From the NCBI GenBank assembly GCA_003868215.1, contig QWDQ01000002.1:124001-188000 (forward strand): a stretch of 64,000 bases of DNA, written 5' to 3'. This DNA is from Pseudophaeomoniella oleicola. Taxonomy: Eukaryota > Ascomycota > Eurotiomycetes > Phaeomoniellales > Phaeomoniellaceae. The notes under the pieces were generated by a model. That model did not search any database. It was not told where the DNA came from and was given only the letters and a program-made list of their open reading frames with translations. Positions 42,001 through 53,641 of this stretch are shown here, one piece after another; the stretch's first letter is position 1, and each line of letters starts with the position of its first letter. A program made the translations under genes and the position numbers.

Positions 42001-45000
42001 TCGTGCATTCTAGGTGCAGCTTGCATTCGCCGCACAGACCCGGTGTTTGCGAAGTCAAGCGACTGCGTTTGCCAGCCGCTTTAGAGCTTGTATTACAGCG
42101 TCGACCGGAAGTGACAGCAGCATCCCTCTATTCGAATGTCTGTCTCTCTGTCTCCTTTCGATAACTACGTCTTACCATCTCGTATAGCGCCCAGGTCTAT
42201 TGGGCTTTGCCGTGCACATTTGGAAGGACTGTCAATCCAGATATCCACCTGTCAAACTTCGACCGACCGAATAACACCAGACGATAAAAGGTCGATTCTC
42301 CACTAGCCGCTGAGCCCGCCCGAGGCTGGTTCTTCATGAGAAGCGCGCTACAAGATACACTTGCCATCGTTAGTGGCCAGAAGGGATCGAATTAGGACGG
42401 TGCCTCTTGTAGACTCTCTATCGCAAATTCTTCTTCTGTTTAGCCTCATCGTATAGGTTTCAAAAGGGGACAGCGTAGTGCGCAATCATCGTACTTTGGC
42501 GTCTTTCGTTGCCTCTTTTTGGCAATGGGGTTTGACTTGGCTAAGACGGTCCCTGACTCGCCAGGCGCTTTTTGTCCCTCTGCTGCCATTCTGATCCTCG
42601 GTCCTATCCTCAAATGATGGGATTTTGCGGACGGGTCCCTCGGGTCTGCTATCCCCATCTTCCTCGTTTCGTACCTTACAGCAATAGTTTCTTAGGACAA
42701 GAGAGAGGCCGGGACTGTCCTGACCCAGAATTGGTATATGCGTCTGGTCTAAAACGCGCTCGCAGTGATTACATACGCCTAGATGAGCTTTCTAGCCTGA
42801 TCTTAGCAGCGATTCAATAGGTCGGATCGGCGTTCGAATGTCTTCTCCGATGATTTCTTTGAGACACCACTTTCCTGATCATTTCTCGAGGAATGTGGCG
42901 CGAGAGGCCCTACTCTATTTGGCGGCGGCCACGATCCTCTTGCTGGACTTCGACTTTGACCAGAAGGGTCCTCTGAGGTGCTCCGTCTACTGACGTGATC
43001 TGGGGCCTGAGGCGCCTGGAAGGGAAGAGGCGATCATGAGTACCGTGCTCTTGGACTGGACGATCGTGCCGCAGCCTATCGCGACAATGATGGTCGCCAG
43101 TTTTGCCCTATACAACTTTAACCATTGAGATCGGATCCTGGCGCGCATTCCATCTGGACAGGCATACAGCACCTTACTACGTAGTACTCTATCATCGTCG
43201 ATCTCGCCATCTGCCGGTTCATCAGTGTACCATGGTACATAGAACCATTAAATGACCGTACAGGTGATACACGGTGGTCCGATATGATGGCACTGGAGAG
43301 CTGGCACTGTGGACCGCAACTAATTACTCAGTTCCGTACCCTGTTCGCCTGCACCATTTTGCCCATCTGTCCCATATTATCTTGTTTAGGTACGCCATAC
43401 CGTGTGAAGCGAGCAACCAGAGGGGCAACCTCGAACATACGTAGCAACGATGACTCGCAGTCACGCACGAACATTGTGCCACTGAAGTCTATTGTCGATG
43501 GAAGCACCTTGAACGCCCCTATCGATAATCAATCCTGGATTGTCGATGCGACTACTGCAATTGATGACTATCTAATGCGCCGGGAGATTGACCCTTCACG
43601 AGGTTAATCCTGGCTCTGATCATATCAGATATATTACTATTGATTTAAACCAGGGAAGATCAGAATCAGAATCAGACAATACGCTCCATCCCCCCACTCC
43701 CAATGCTACGATAGAGTACTCAAGGTGGGTGATCTATTATGTACCTGTACAAACAGGGAATGTATTGTACGTACGTACGATATCGAGCTGGCACTTGCCG
43801 CAGGAGTTGGAATCATTAGGGCCCTCTTGATGGACTACGAACGGTATACGACGGAGCCCCGAAAGACCATCACGTCGGAGCAGAAGGGAAGAACAGGCGA
43901 CGACAGTGTACACCTTACAACGTAGATACACCTAAGGACAGCCAAAGCCAGGGTGAGTGACATAGACTGGCCTAAAATTACGCGGTTAGGTAACTGCAGT
44001 GACCAAGCTCACCAGCTAAGATCTTGCAGAATGATTTGTGTACAAGGCAAAGTCAAAAATGTGGTGACGGTGCTCAGGCTCAGATTCAGGCTTAGGCTCA
44101 GAGCTCAGGCTCAGTCCAGGCGAGCAGGGTTAGTAAAGGCCTTCCTTCGGCGGCGACGGCTTTCCTTACGATGCAGGTATCAAGTCCTAATTGGGCGAGG
44201 TGCTTCTAACTTAGCCAGAGCCGCGTCAAAGCCAAAGACCACTTTTCCTTACAGCAAGCGCTGGCATCTAGACTTAACCAATGCGCGTCGAGCTTCAACA
44301 AGTCTTCGGTCTCCCCTCCCTTTGGTCCATTTGGTTCACGACACGACACCTCAGAGGGGTAGGTAGGTACCTACTACTTCAACATCGGTTTCTCCGGTTC
44401 AAGTGGAGATGTCATTGAGCCGACAGAAGAGAAGACTACTGCAATGCCCAACTCAAGGTGGATGATGGAGTAGTTGTAAATAGGCCCGCCGACCGGTTAC
44501 AATTCCTCTGATTGACTTGGACTATCTTTCACTGGTGCGCCGCGGCGTGGCGGATCGTACAGCTCGAATGAAGCGAACTATCCGAGCAAGATCGCGCGGG
44601 ATGATCCCAGCTGGATCCTGGCTAGATTACCAAGTCGCCGGTCTGCTTCCGTTCGTCCATCTTTTGTTTGATCTTTGGAGCGGGAGAGGCAAAGACGGCA
44701 TGATGAACAGGTACAAGAAAGGCGGCCACCACCACCACGACCCTACGACGAACTACAACTACGTACATCGTAAGAGATCTGTCACTTTTGTGGAGTAAGA
44801 CAGGGAACTCCCAGAAATCTTACATACTATGTACTATGTACTACGTAGTACTACAGGTACTGTACCGTGCAGATCACTTTTAGGACGGGGAAATCGGTGC
44901 ACAGGCCTTCGATGCGATTGATACGAGATGACAACAGGATCCATCCTATTTGATCCCAGCAATGGATGTCATATCAACAACGATGATCTCTCATTGCCCG

Positions 45001-47149
45001 AGAGCTGATGAAAATCGACATCACGCAAATCTGATCGTGGGGGGCGAGGAGGGGGGATTGGTGTGTACTCGTACCAAACAGAACAGGATACCCCTCCTCG
45101 AGATCAAGTGGAATCTATATCCTATCCTGCCTGTTTGCCCTGCGCCTGTCCTGCACCTCCTCTGCCCTGCCCTGCGTGATAACTTGTTGGTGTTCATAAC
45201 GGCCAAAATGACGCCCTCACATATCGAGACATGTTCATCATTCGGAAACTATCGTAAATTCCCCTCAATGCGCCTTACCTTCTGGGTCGATATGTGCTGT
45301 GCAGCGATGCACTTCTTTCTGCATGAGATGCGATATTTGATATACATACTATACAGAACCTCATATCTGCAGATTTTTCACTTCTTGATATGCCCTTTGC
45401 CGGTACATTTCCCCGGACTTGATGCTACACACTGCCGCCGGAGTTTATCCAATTTTCCCATTTCCTATGCCCCTTCTATTTTGCTTCAAGCAAGCTTTGA
45501 TCTTTTTCCTTTTTCCCCTTGTACCTTCTTTCGTTGAATTTTGTCGCATGATTTCAGATGAAGGTTTCTTTCTCTCTTGGACCCTAGGAGACATCATTTC
45601 CCCATGGTGAGACCACTATTATTACTGATGCTCAGATCATTTGGCCGGATGCTTAACTTTTTGTCGCATCGCATCGCACCGGTTGAGCGAACCGTCCCGA
45701 TTCAAATTGGTCTGTCTCATGTCGTTAAGTTACAAAGAAAGAAAAGCCCACAGAAGAAGGTCCGTGTCTTGTGGAAACCGAGGGTAACGTTAACAGAAAA
45801 ACCAAGAAGATCAAGATTTCATCACGGAGTCGTCACTTTGGCTTAAACTACCCTTAGCCTATCCGCAATTTCCCATTACTCGCTCGCTCGACTGCTTGCT
45901 TAGGTATCTTAGGGTCGATCCACGATTATTTACTTTCTCTTCTGATCTTGTTGGGACTTTACGTCTATGGAGGACAAGGTAGTAAAAGCGTTTAGCCGTC
46001 ATCATTCCCAATTGTCGATTAGGTGGCCAGCACACCAGCACACCAGCACGACGCGGGTTTTGCGCGACGAAGATAGCCGTTGAAGTTGGCGATTTAAACC
46101 ACGACGAACAAACACATGCGACCGCGTCACGATTTATCCAATACCGGTTGAATTCCGATACTAAGATGCTCCGCGTTTTCCAGCTCGACGATCGCAGCTG
46201 GGAAACCAACCAAGATCGCTTGCCTGTCAGTGGGGAGTCCGGAAACACGCGGCCTTGGTTCTATTTTCCAGCTTGGCTAAGGAAATCATATATTCGAGCG
46301 ACGGCTTAGCCGGGGATCGTCGTCGTCTTCAACGACACATCAAACCTCGCTGCTAGTATAGCTGACTTTTTTTGACGGAAAATCATGGTCTTTCTTTCAT
46401 CCAGCTCGGCCACAACAAGTCAAACTTAGCTACCCCGCAAGCTGAACCGCTTGTTGCCGAAACAGGTTGGATGATGATCGACATCTTATCCCCCCCTGTG
46501 ACGCGTTATTGTTCACATGTTGATAGTGATCATTATCAAGTCAGGCTTCACGATGTGATATATGTCCCCTCGCTGTTGGCAAACAGGAAAGACTCGGATT
46601 GATCTCTCGGCAGTTGGTCGAATGTCGTGTGATAGGTGCTCACAGTAATATTCCAGACGCACGAGATCAGATCAATGAGCCTTTCCACCGGTTCATCCAT
46701 GCATCCATCCAAGGCAGCATCAGCTACACGTACTAGCACTTCCAGGTTCGATCTCCCGTTGAATACCTTATCTCGGTGCCTAGCGAAGGAGCAACACGAA
46801 TGGTATCTGACAAGCCAGTCAGCAGGAAAGAACATCGACTACCGCTCCTCTTCGACCAAATAGGTCTAGAATAGGTCTCAGCTCCAGTTCCAGCGCGTAT
46901 ATGAAGGAGTGGGGAGAACGCTAAGTAACTACTACCTACTATCTTCATCACGCGAGCCCAGGACAGGATGGAAGTCGTCGTCGCTGGTAGGTTGGTAAGT
47001 AAGTAAGTTCTACACATGTCTCTCTCTCTCCGTTCGCATGTCTTACCTACTCATCACTTTCCCCGTCCTTCTCCCCGTCCTTCTCATCCTCCTCATCCTC
47101 ATCAACCCAAGGACCCAAGAACCCAAGCATTTGTACGCCGTCACCAACC
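42001..47149. other. Gene-poor region, no supported gene
   Basis: Base composition is balanced, not AT-rich, so there is no sign of heavy RIP. Open frames (for instance 44950-45537 plus) lack domains, splice logic and good starts. Two perfect palindromes built on TACGTA occur at 43175-43186 and 44838-44851. I see no tRNA or rRNA. Confidence 0.45.
44838..44851. repeat. 14-bp palindrome GTACTACGTAGTAC
   Basis: A perfect palindrome, flanked by further TACTATGTAC-like copies at 44824-44840. A 12-bp core of it recurs at 43175-43186. Confidence 0.6.
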
Positions 47150-47366
47150 AACCTACCGTCCACCTACGTCTCGCTCTCGCTTCGTGGAATAATGTGCCCT
47201 GGTCATAGCTACCTACCTAGTAAGTGTCTAGCCAGCTTGGACTATGGTACATCGAGCATGTACCTATCATGCCAGCCAGCGATATGAGGAATTCGATGCA
47301 GTAGGTAGATACCTACCTAGGTAGGTAAGGTAGGTGGGCATATATGATAAGAACTTCCTCTTCGCC

Positions 47367-47390
47367 GGGGGGAGGGGGGGTGGGGGGGGG
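47367..47390 (+). repeat. G-rich run with G-quadruplex potential
   Basis: 24 nt, all G except one A and one T, giving three long G blocks of 6, 7 and 9. Confidence 0.8.
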
Positions 47391-47818
47391 CGCCAAGAGG
47401 GTAGATCAGGAGATCCGAGGTCCAGGCCTACCTGTTGGACATAGACAGGTCCTAACAACGTCGATTGCTTCCACTCTACGGTCTTTTCTTGGTGGTTGGG
47501 TTTGTAGAGGTAGGTACCTAAGGTATCTAGATATCTACCTTACCTACCTGTGGTAAATAAGTACCTAGGTACCTAACCACTTGATGCTGCTAGCAGCTGC
47601 TTTGGTTCTTAGACAACGGATGGCATCAACAGTATTGTTACCAGGAAATCCTTGAACGTCAATTGTACCTAGATACTTTAGGTATCCATCCTTACTAGGT
47701 ATGTATGTATGTATGGTAGACTGACTGCCTTTACTACATTTTACCTACCTACCTACCTAAGGTATCTATGAGCAAACCGCGGAAAGGAGGAGAGATTTCA
47801 ACGGATACAGATAAAGAA

Positions 47819-47840
47819 ATATATATATATATATATATAT
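47819..47840. repeat. (AT)11 microsatellite
   Basis: Eleven uninterrupted AT units. Confidence 0.9.
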
Positions 47841-48070
47841 AAAAGCCTCTCATCTAATCTCTTAGTATTCAGGATGTACATACACACACATATATATATA
47901 CATCTCGCCTCAAAATTCACATTACCTTACATATAGCATTAATGACCTCTCATTACATGCTATTGTTATCAGGTTGTTCTTGATCCAACTGGTAATTAAA
48001 ATAAGGTAGGTAGGAATATAATATTCATTTTGGGGAAGGGGTTAATAATAGTAAGGAGGGGAGGTAGGTT

Positions 48071-48083
48071 GGGGGGGGGGGGG
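48071..48083 (+). repeat. Poly-G run
   Basis: Thirteen consecutive G within the repeat-rich zone. Confidence 0.9.
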
Positions 48084-48408
48084 TTTTGTCGGTAGATGGG
48101 TACTACATATGCGGTAAAAATCGAAGTAGTACCTACCACCTGTGTAGTAGTATAGTAACCTACTGAGGCTCTGGGGATGTTTATATAATAATGGGATCTT
48201 CGGTGTATTTGGGTTACTACCTACCTCCTACTTACCTGGTGCTTGGTATAATTAGGTAACTGCCAGGATCGGGTGAGCTTCTCATTTCCTCAGGGTCTTT
48301 TTTTCTTTAATCAGAACCACTATATATTTATAGCTACCTAGGTACTGGCGCTGGGATCAACGGCGAGCCATTATATAAGCATACCTCAACACGGCCTGTG
48401 ATAGACAG

Positions 48409-48411
<3 letters not shown>

Positions 48412-48442
<31 letters not shown>
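48412..48442 (+). repeat. (GA)15 microsatellite
   Basis: About 15 GA units; they create a false Arg/Glu-rich frame. Confidence 0.9.
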
Positions 48443-48447
<5 letters not shown>

Positions 48448-48450
48448 ACA

Positions 48451-50984
48451 GATGATCAGGGCCCCTTCGTTTATGTTCACTTTCAGCAGACTTTTGATTC
48501 CACAGCGTCGTCCTTCTCAAGGATTTCCTGATAATTACCATACCTACCTACACGCAGCAGATATTGTCTCGCGATGGTCGGCTCAATGTCGGTGGATGTA
48601 CAATGCAGTGCACTAGTCGGTACGTAGGTAGTTACGCAAACTGCCCAATGGGACAGCTATGGCAGGCAATAAAAGTACGATATCTAGTATTTGGAAAATG
48701 AAGCACGGGTCCGTCGAGCTTTCTGCCCAGAAGCAGACAAGTGCTACACCAACAGCAAGGGAACATTGCAATTCAAGAGCATTACCTCGTCCAGGACAGG
48801 ACAGAAGTGCCAACGCACCATACATCGAGAGGCCGGGCCCAGGGTAAGAGACTGGCTAGAAGTTCGTGTAGAGTCTCCAATTGCATCAGACGGAGTCAGC
48901 AAGAGCTCCCTGAGATACCCAATCTTCGTGAAAACGGGTCGAAGCAATTCATGAGACCCCGAACCACTGGCTAGAAAGCCTGGGCTGACTTATGATCACC
49001 GACCCTGCCAGCACCTGCATTGGTCGTCCTCGAAGATGAGAGTGCGTCAAGACCGAGTTGTGATTGCTATAGGCCACGATCGTAATGCTGTCGATATGCT
49101 TGTTGACTTGGGACAAAAAACCCCCAAATGTCTGCCAACGCAATGAAAAGACCTAGGGCAAATAAACCATCTATTCGTTATTGACGGACAATCCCATGTG
49201 ACATTGAATAGGTATTGCACATCGTAAGCTCATCTTCTAGCTCTTGATAGCCAACGAGATAAGTAGTAGTCGAGGACGAAGCACTACCTTCACAAGTCCA
49301 GGTCATGGATTGATATGAGCTTCTCAGAGCTGGGTATATTAAAACCGAATCCTGAAGACATCGGAAGCACCAGCTCCGACTACAGATGACGGTGCCGGAA
49401 CAGAGTGCCCTGAGTGTCCAAAGACAAGAGTTCAGGTAAGTAACTGTATCGCATGAAATAGCAGAAGACCCGGTAGCAGCCTTCTCATACGACACGGCAC
49501 CACAGCTGCCTGCCTACCTTGACGTTCTTGGTACTTTATCTCGGTAGCACTATGACGACGAAGCCGTCTCAGCGGCTCACTGGCCGGGTTTGGACTAGGA
49601 TAGAAGAGACACTCTTCGAGATTGAAACCAAGGTATAGTCGATCGGCCGCGCAAATAATAGAACACAACCCCACGCCGAAGTGCGCAGACTCTGTTGTCG
49701 AACTGCGTGCAAACCCGAACTACGGTTGGAGTACTGCATGCTGACCTGCAGGTACATAGCAACAGGAATGAGACTAACTATACCGGGGTGGCGAGACACC
49801 AATGTCGAATCAAAGTCCTCGCAGACGGGAGTGATCAAGTCGCAACAGGTAAAGCGCATGGTTGAGTTGAGTATAGTTCACGGGAGACGGCGCTTCAAGC
49901 AAACAGCGCGGGTCAACCTACATTAGAAAGCTCTTTGTGTTGTTTCCAATTGTAGCAGCAACAATACCGAATGAGGAAATAGTAGTGTTGCTTCGACGAA
50001 CACGGCTCGCCCATGGTCCACAGCGGCATGGTCCTTCTGTCCAAGGAAGAAAATGACGGCAGGAAATAGAGATCGGGTCGAGACCAATGATTTCGCGGCA
50101 AAGGGCTCTAGCAGGACGTTGTTGTTGTACTTATGTAGTATGCATTCTTGATCTGTGTTGATAGGTGGTACCTGACAGTGGAGCAGAGACTTTCATGAGC
50201 AATGAGGAAATAACAGCAAGACCATAACATTGAGGCAAAGAAATGAGAAAGCTGCATGTTTGTTTGGAGTGGCAAAGGAGGACCGATTCTAAGGCCGTGA
50301 GACAGTGATTGTGAGGCAAAATACGAAGCAATGGGATTAATTCCAGGATGAGGATTGGGCGATGAGTGTATTGTAGTCGAAAGCTGAATGCCCTGCGCAA
50401 AGAAGAAGTTCCTCGGCCACGGACACGGACACGGACACGGACAGTGACAGAGACACGTACCTAAGCCAAGAAAAGCCATCACGTGATTGAGACTTGGCAC
50501 CGGTTCCGAATAATCTATAGCGCGCCCGTAGTAAGTGAGCGAATACCGCTTTCCTTTTGCCCACCAATATCTAATTCCTGTTCATCTTCTATCCACATCT
50601 CGTACTTCACCATGTTCAACCCAACGAGCCAGCTTCTAGGCCGAAGTCCTTTCTCCTTTCTCTCAGCTATTCGACTAAATAAAGCAACACGGGATCGATA
50701 ATTCTATCTTTGCCCAAAACGATGACCAGGAAATTGCTTGAACGTGGTACTAATCCAAGAAAACGGTGCTTTGGCACGTCCTGATGTCAAGAATGTGGAC
50801 CATGACCGCGAACATCACGTCGTAGAGTTCCGTTCACCAATGCAAACTGCATCCACCGGTCGCTTTTCATAGCAAATCCCCAAGATTGCGCCGCATTTTT
50901 ACTGGTTCCTGACTCCACCCGGAGCTCATTTGTTTGTTTTCATCTGTTCCTGGGTATTTCGCGACCCGTCCTTCCATAAGCGTC
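48451..50984. other. Gene-poor region upstream of the GPI-protein gene
   Basis: 2.5 kb. A set of neighbouring minus-strand frames (49859-49178) has plausible splice sites between them but no recognisable product. A CGGACA minisatellite lies at 50419-50443. The right end holds the promoter of the next gene. Confidence 0.4.
50419..50443 (+). repeat. Short CGGACA minisatellite
   Basis: Four near-perfect 6-nt units; they account for the Cys/Pro-rich minus-strand frame seen there. Confidence 0.8.
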
Positions 50985-50990
50985 TATAAA
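50985..50990 (+). promoter_or_regulatory. TATA box of the GPI-protein gene
   Basis: TATAAA 204 nt before the ATG at 51194, followed by a pyrimidine-rich stretch typical of fungal transcription starts. Confidence 0.45.
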
Positions 50991-51193
50991 GACACTGAAA
51001 CTAGCCATGTTGCTTTCAGTTCTCCAGTCTCTCGCTCCAGCTTTATACAAGCAGTCGTTCTTTACCTTCTTTTCAGATCTTTAAATCTTCCAGTCGTCTC
51101 TCGTTTCTACAGGATCCCATCATCCCGGTCTCAACACAACAAGTCAACCCCAAGTCATTCGTTCAGGTAGTACAATACCACAATTCCGACAAA

Positions 51194-51856
51194 ATGCGTT
51201 CTGCAGTCATCCTCGCTGTCGCCGCCTCTGGCGTTGCGCTCGCTCAAACAAACACCTCATGTGTTACCCCAACGTCGACCCTCTACGGTGGTGGCATGGC
51301 AACGATAACAAACACCTTCACCTCGACTTACTGCCCAATCTGCCCTGAGGTTACCACCACCTGGGAGACCGTCTACACCCAGGTGTGCCCAACTGGTCTC
51401 AGTGCTGCCACCTACACCATCACTTCAGCTTATGCCCCAGGTGCCACCCCATGCAGCACTTGTGTCCCAGCCGGTTTCACCACCACCGCCGTCGAGTGCA
51501 CTGCCTGTGGCCCATCCCCAACAACTGTCATGGTCACCACTCCTATGGCTTCCGGTTCTTCTGGTAGCTGGTCAGGCCCAAGCGCTTCCTCCGAAGTTGC
51601 AGGCACCTACACCGTCACATCTGGCGGTTCCGCTGCCACTGGCTCAGGAATGGGTGGTGCCGCTCCCGGATCTGGCTCAGGCTCAGGAATGGGTGCTGCA
51701 GGTTCAGGAATGGGCGGTGCTGCAGGCTCAGGATCTGGCGCCATGGGTTCGGCCACTGGCCCAGCTTACTCGGCCTACACTGGTGCTGCCAGCAACGTCA
51801 AGGCCGGTGCTTACCTCATGGCCGGTGCCGTCGCCGTCGCCGCCTTGGTCGCATAA
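51194..51856 (+). CDS. GPI-anchored Ser/Gly-rich cell-wall protein
   Basis: An unspliced 220-aa protein. Residues 1-18 (MRSAVILAVAASGVALAQ) are a signal peptide. The first half is Thr-rich with paired cysteines (YCPICPEVTTTW, CSTCVPAGFTTTAVECTACG), and a Gly/Ser/Met repeat region follows at about 145-190 (SGMGGAAGSGSG units). The C terminus (AGAYLMAGAVAVAALVA) is a GPI-type hydrophobic tail after a small-residue site. Heavy O-glycosylation and wall location are expected. The CxxC pairs resemble those of many fungal wall proteins without naming a family. The codon choice is highly uniform (GCC, GGT, TCC), which suggests strong expression. Confidence 0.88.
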   Translation: MRSAVILAVAASGVALAQTNTSCVTPTSTLYGGGMATITNTFTSTYCPICPEVTTTWETVYTQVCPTGLSAATYTITSAYAPGATPCSTCVPAGFTTTAVECTACGPSPTTVMVTTPMASGSSGSWSGPSASSEVAGTYTVTSGGSAATGSGMGGAAPGSGSGSGMGAAGSGMGGAAGSGSGAMGSATGPAYSAYTGAASNVKAGAYLMAGAVAVAALVA

Positions 51857-52361
51857 AACTGAGTGGTTTCTTCACAAGCTACTTTTGGTTTTTGTATGTG
51901 GTCCATTTCTCTTATCAACGAGGGGGAAGAAGAAGGAGGAGGAGGAAGAGGAGAGGAGAGCGCGAGGAAAGCATCATAGCCTGCCTCGTCTATTGATGAA
52001 GCATATAGGTATTACTTTCTAATTGGCATATTCGGTTTCATGCGCAATAGTAAAAAAACCAACAACCTCCCCGCCCGAAATATTTTGTTGTTGGGGAGAA
52101 CTTCTTTTTTACTACTTGCCTGGGTAACAAAACATACTACTACTACTACTACTACTTGGTTTTGATAAATTTTTGTTGTCGTTGTTGTACTTATCAAAGG
52201 GGGAAGAAACGGATGGAAATTTTGCATTCGACCTGTGTATATTGAATCCAATAGATACTAGTTCGAATGTTCAGAATCGAGTAGATTGACATTGTTTGAC
52301 ATTGCATCTTCCATATAAATTTCCTGGTCCGTTGTTGTAGTTCTTCAAAGATTATTGGTGA

Positions 52362-52389
52362 CATGGTACTGGGTTGTGCCAGTACCATG
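52362..52389. repeat. Perfect 11-bp inverted repeat, 6-nt loop
   Basis: CATGGTACTGG, loop GTTGTG, then CCAGTACCATG. A related but imperfect copy of the same words lies just downstream (about 52420-52441). Confidence 0.8.
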
Positions 52390-53557
52390 GTGTTTTTCTT
52401 TCTTTTAGTAGCAACGACATGGTCCAAGTACCTGGTACATGAAAAGGGAGCCCGAACCACAAGTGTTGGTCGTTGCTCTGCTGGGGTCAGGGGCAAGAAG
52501 TTATTTCTGTGTAGTAAACTTCCCACAGGGCAGAAGGAAAAGCTCAGCAAGGTTGGTACCAAATTCATCCTTCCTCGGCAGGCCAAAGGAGGAAATCAGC
52601 TTCACCTTCTGATCAAAGGAGCACAGCTTGGGGACGGGGGGAGGAGCTCGTAGCTACGACAGAGTTCGCTGTGCACCGGTAACGCCCTCGACACGCAAAC
52701 GGTCGCATTCTCATCGAGCATTCCTCGAGGAGGAGATTCGTAAGACGATTGCAACGCCGCAAACGGTATAGAGAAAGCTTGAGTGGGGAGTTTTCGGAAC
52801 ATCCACTTTCTGTTTTGCTCTTTTGACGGCACAGGAGGAATGTTGAGGCAATTCTGTTGCTGTTCAGATCGCCGCAAACGGAAACACACGGAATGTCGTA
52901 AATATTGGATGCAGCTTTTCTCTACAAGCTCGTCGAGAAGTGGCCGGCGAACCGGAAGGTAGAAGGATACTCACTCTCAATCTGTCAAAGCATTGCCTGA
53001 GCAAGCCTACGAGAGGTGTCTTTGCTCTGACTGCTTGCTTGTTCAACTCTTTCTTGTCAGATGCTGTTAGCTAATTACTGCCAAATGGTCAGATCTATGA
53101 GGCTTGAAGCTTGACTTGTGCTCAAAGCTTGCACAAGTAACAAATAATTTCTCAATATCTTTTATATGCCCGTGCCCTGTATGTCGCCTGAGACCAAGCC
53201 ACAGGTTTCACAAGTAGTCGGCAGACGTAACAATCTATAGATGCAAGTCCTCTGTCTTGAGAGACATACTGAGAAACCATACATAATGGACTCCGGAGCG
53301 CGTTGATGATGTGTGACACTAAATCATTCTCTTCTGCGCTGTCAACCTGGTGCATGCTCAGTCAGTAGCTTTCGTCAACTCCGTTTCATATCAAGTCGAT
53401 AGCGGAGAGGTTGCACACGAGAAAACCGTTGAATGACATGGCAGCATCGCGATGCAAGGTATTACCATGTTCCTGTCTTGTGTCCAAGGTGCGCCTTATC
53501 AGATAAAAGACCACTAGTCCACTTTTGGCTTCATGTTTTCTTTGTGGGGAAGCACGA

Positions 53558-53563
53558 ACGCGT
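53558..53563. promoter_or_regulatory. ACGCGT (MCB) element before MTW1
   Basis: A perfect MluI cell-cycle box 79 nt before the ATG, adjacent to a CACGAA half of an SCB-like site. Confidence 0.4.
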
Positions 53564-53641
53564 GATCTCGTCTTGAGAAGACAATGAGATATATTGAACG
53601 AGACAGGGAATCACTGGAGCTACAGAATCACCATAGCAGTC

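Larger units (their letters stand above)
47150..48450. repeat. Zone rich in TACCTA/TAGGTA palindromes and simple repeats
   Basis: Dozens of TACCTA and TAGGTA hexamers, often combined into TAGGTACCTA-type palindromes (47290-47330, 47505-47575, 47735-47765). Also an (AT)11 run, two G-runs and a (GA)n run, listed below. No gene seen. Confidence 0.7.
51857..53641. other. Intergenic with a perfect hairpin and MTW1 promoter
   Basis: 1.8 kb. Holds the GPI gene 3' region, a (CTA)n run at about 52136-52157, the hairpin listed below, and an ACGCGT 79 nt before the MTW1 ATG. No gene seen. Confidence 0.5.

Noticed and set aside
44950-45537. 195-codon plus-strand frame in the gene-poor region
   Set aside because: No signal peptide despite hydrophobic runs, no domain, and no splice pattern or good start context.
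48398-48616. Arg/Glu-rich small frame
   Set aside because: Created by the (GA)n microsatellite at 48412-48442.
51402-52022. 206-codon plus-strand frame overlapping the GPI-protein gene
   Set aside because: It is the shifted frame of the Gly/Ala/Ser repeat region and its tail runs into purine-rich 3' sequence; it has no start context or domain.
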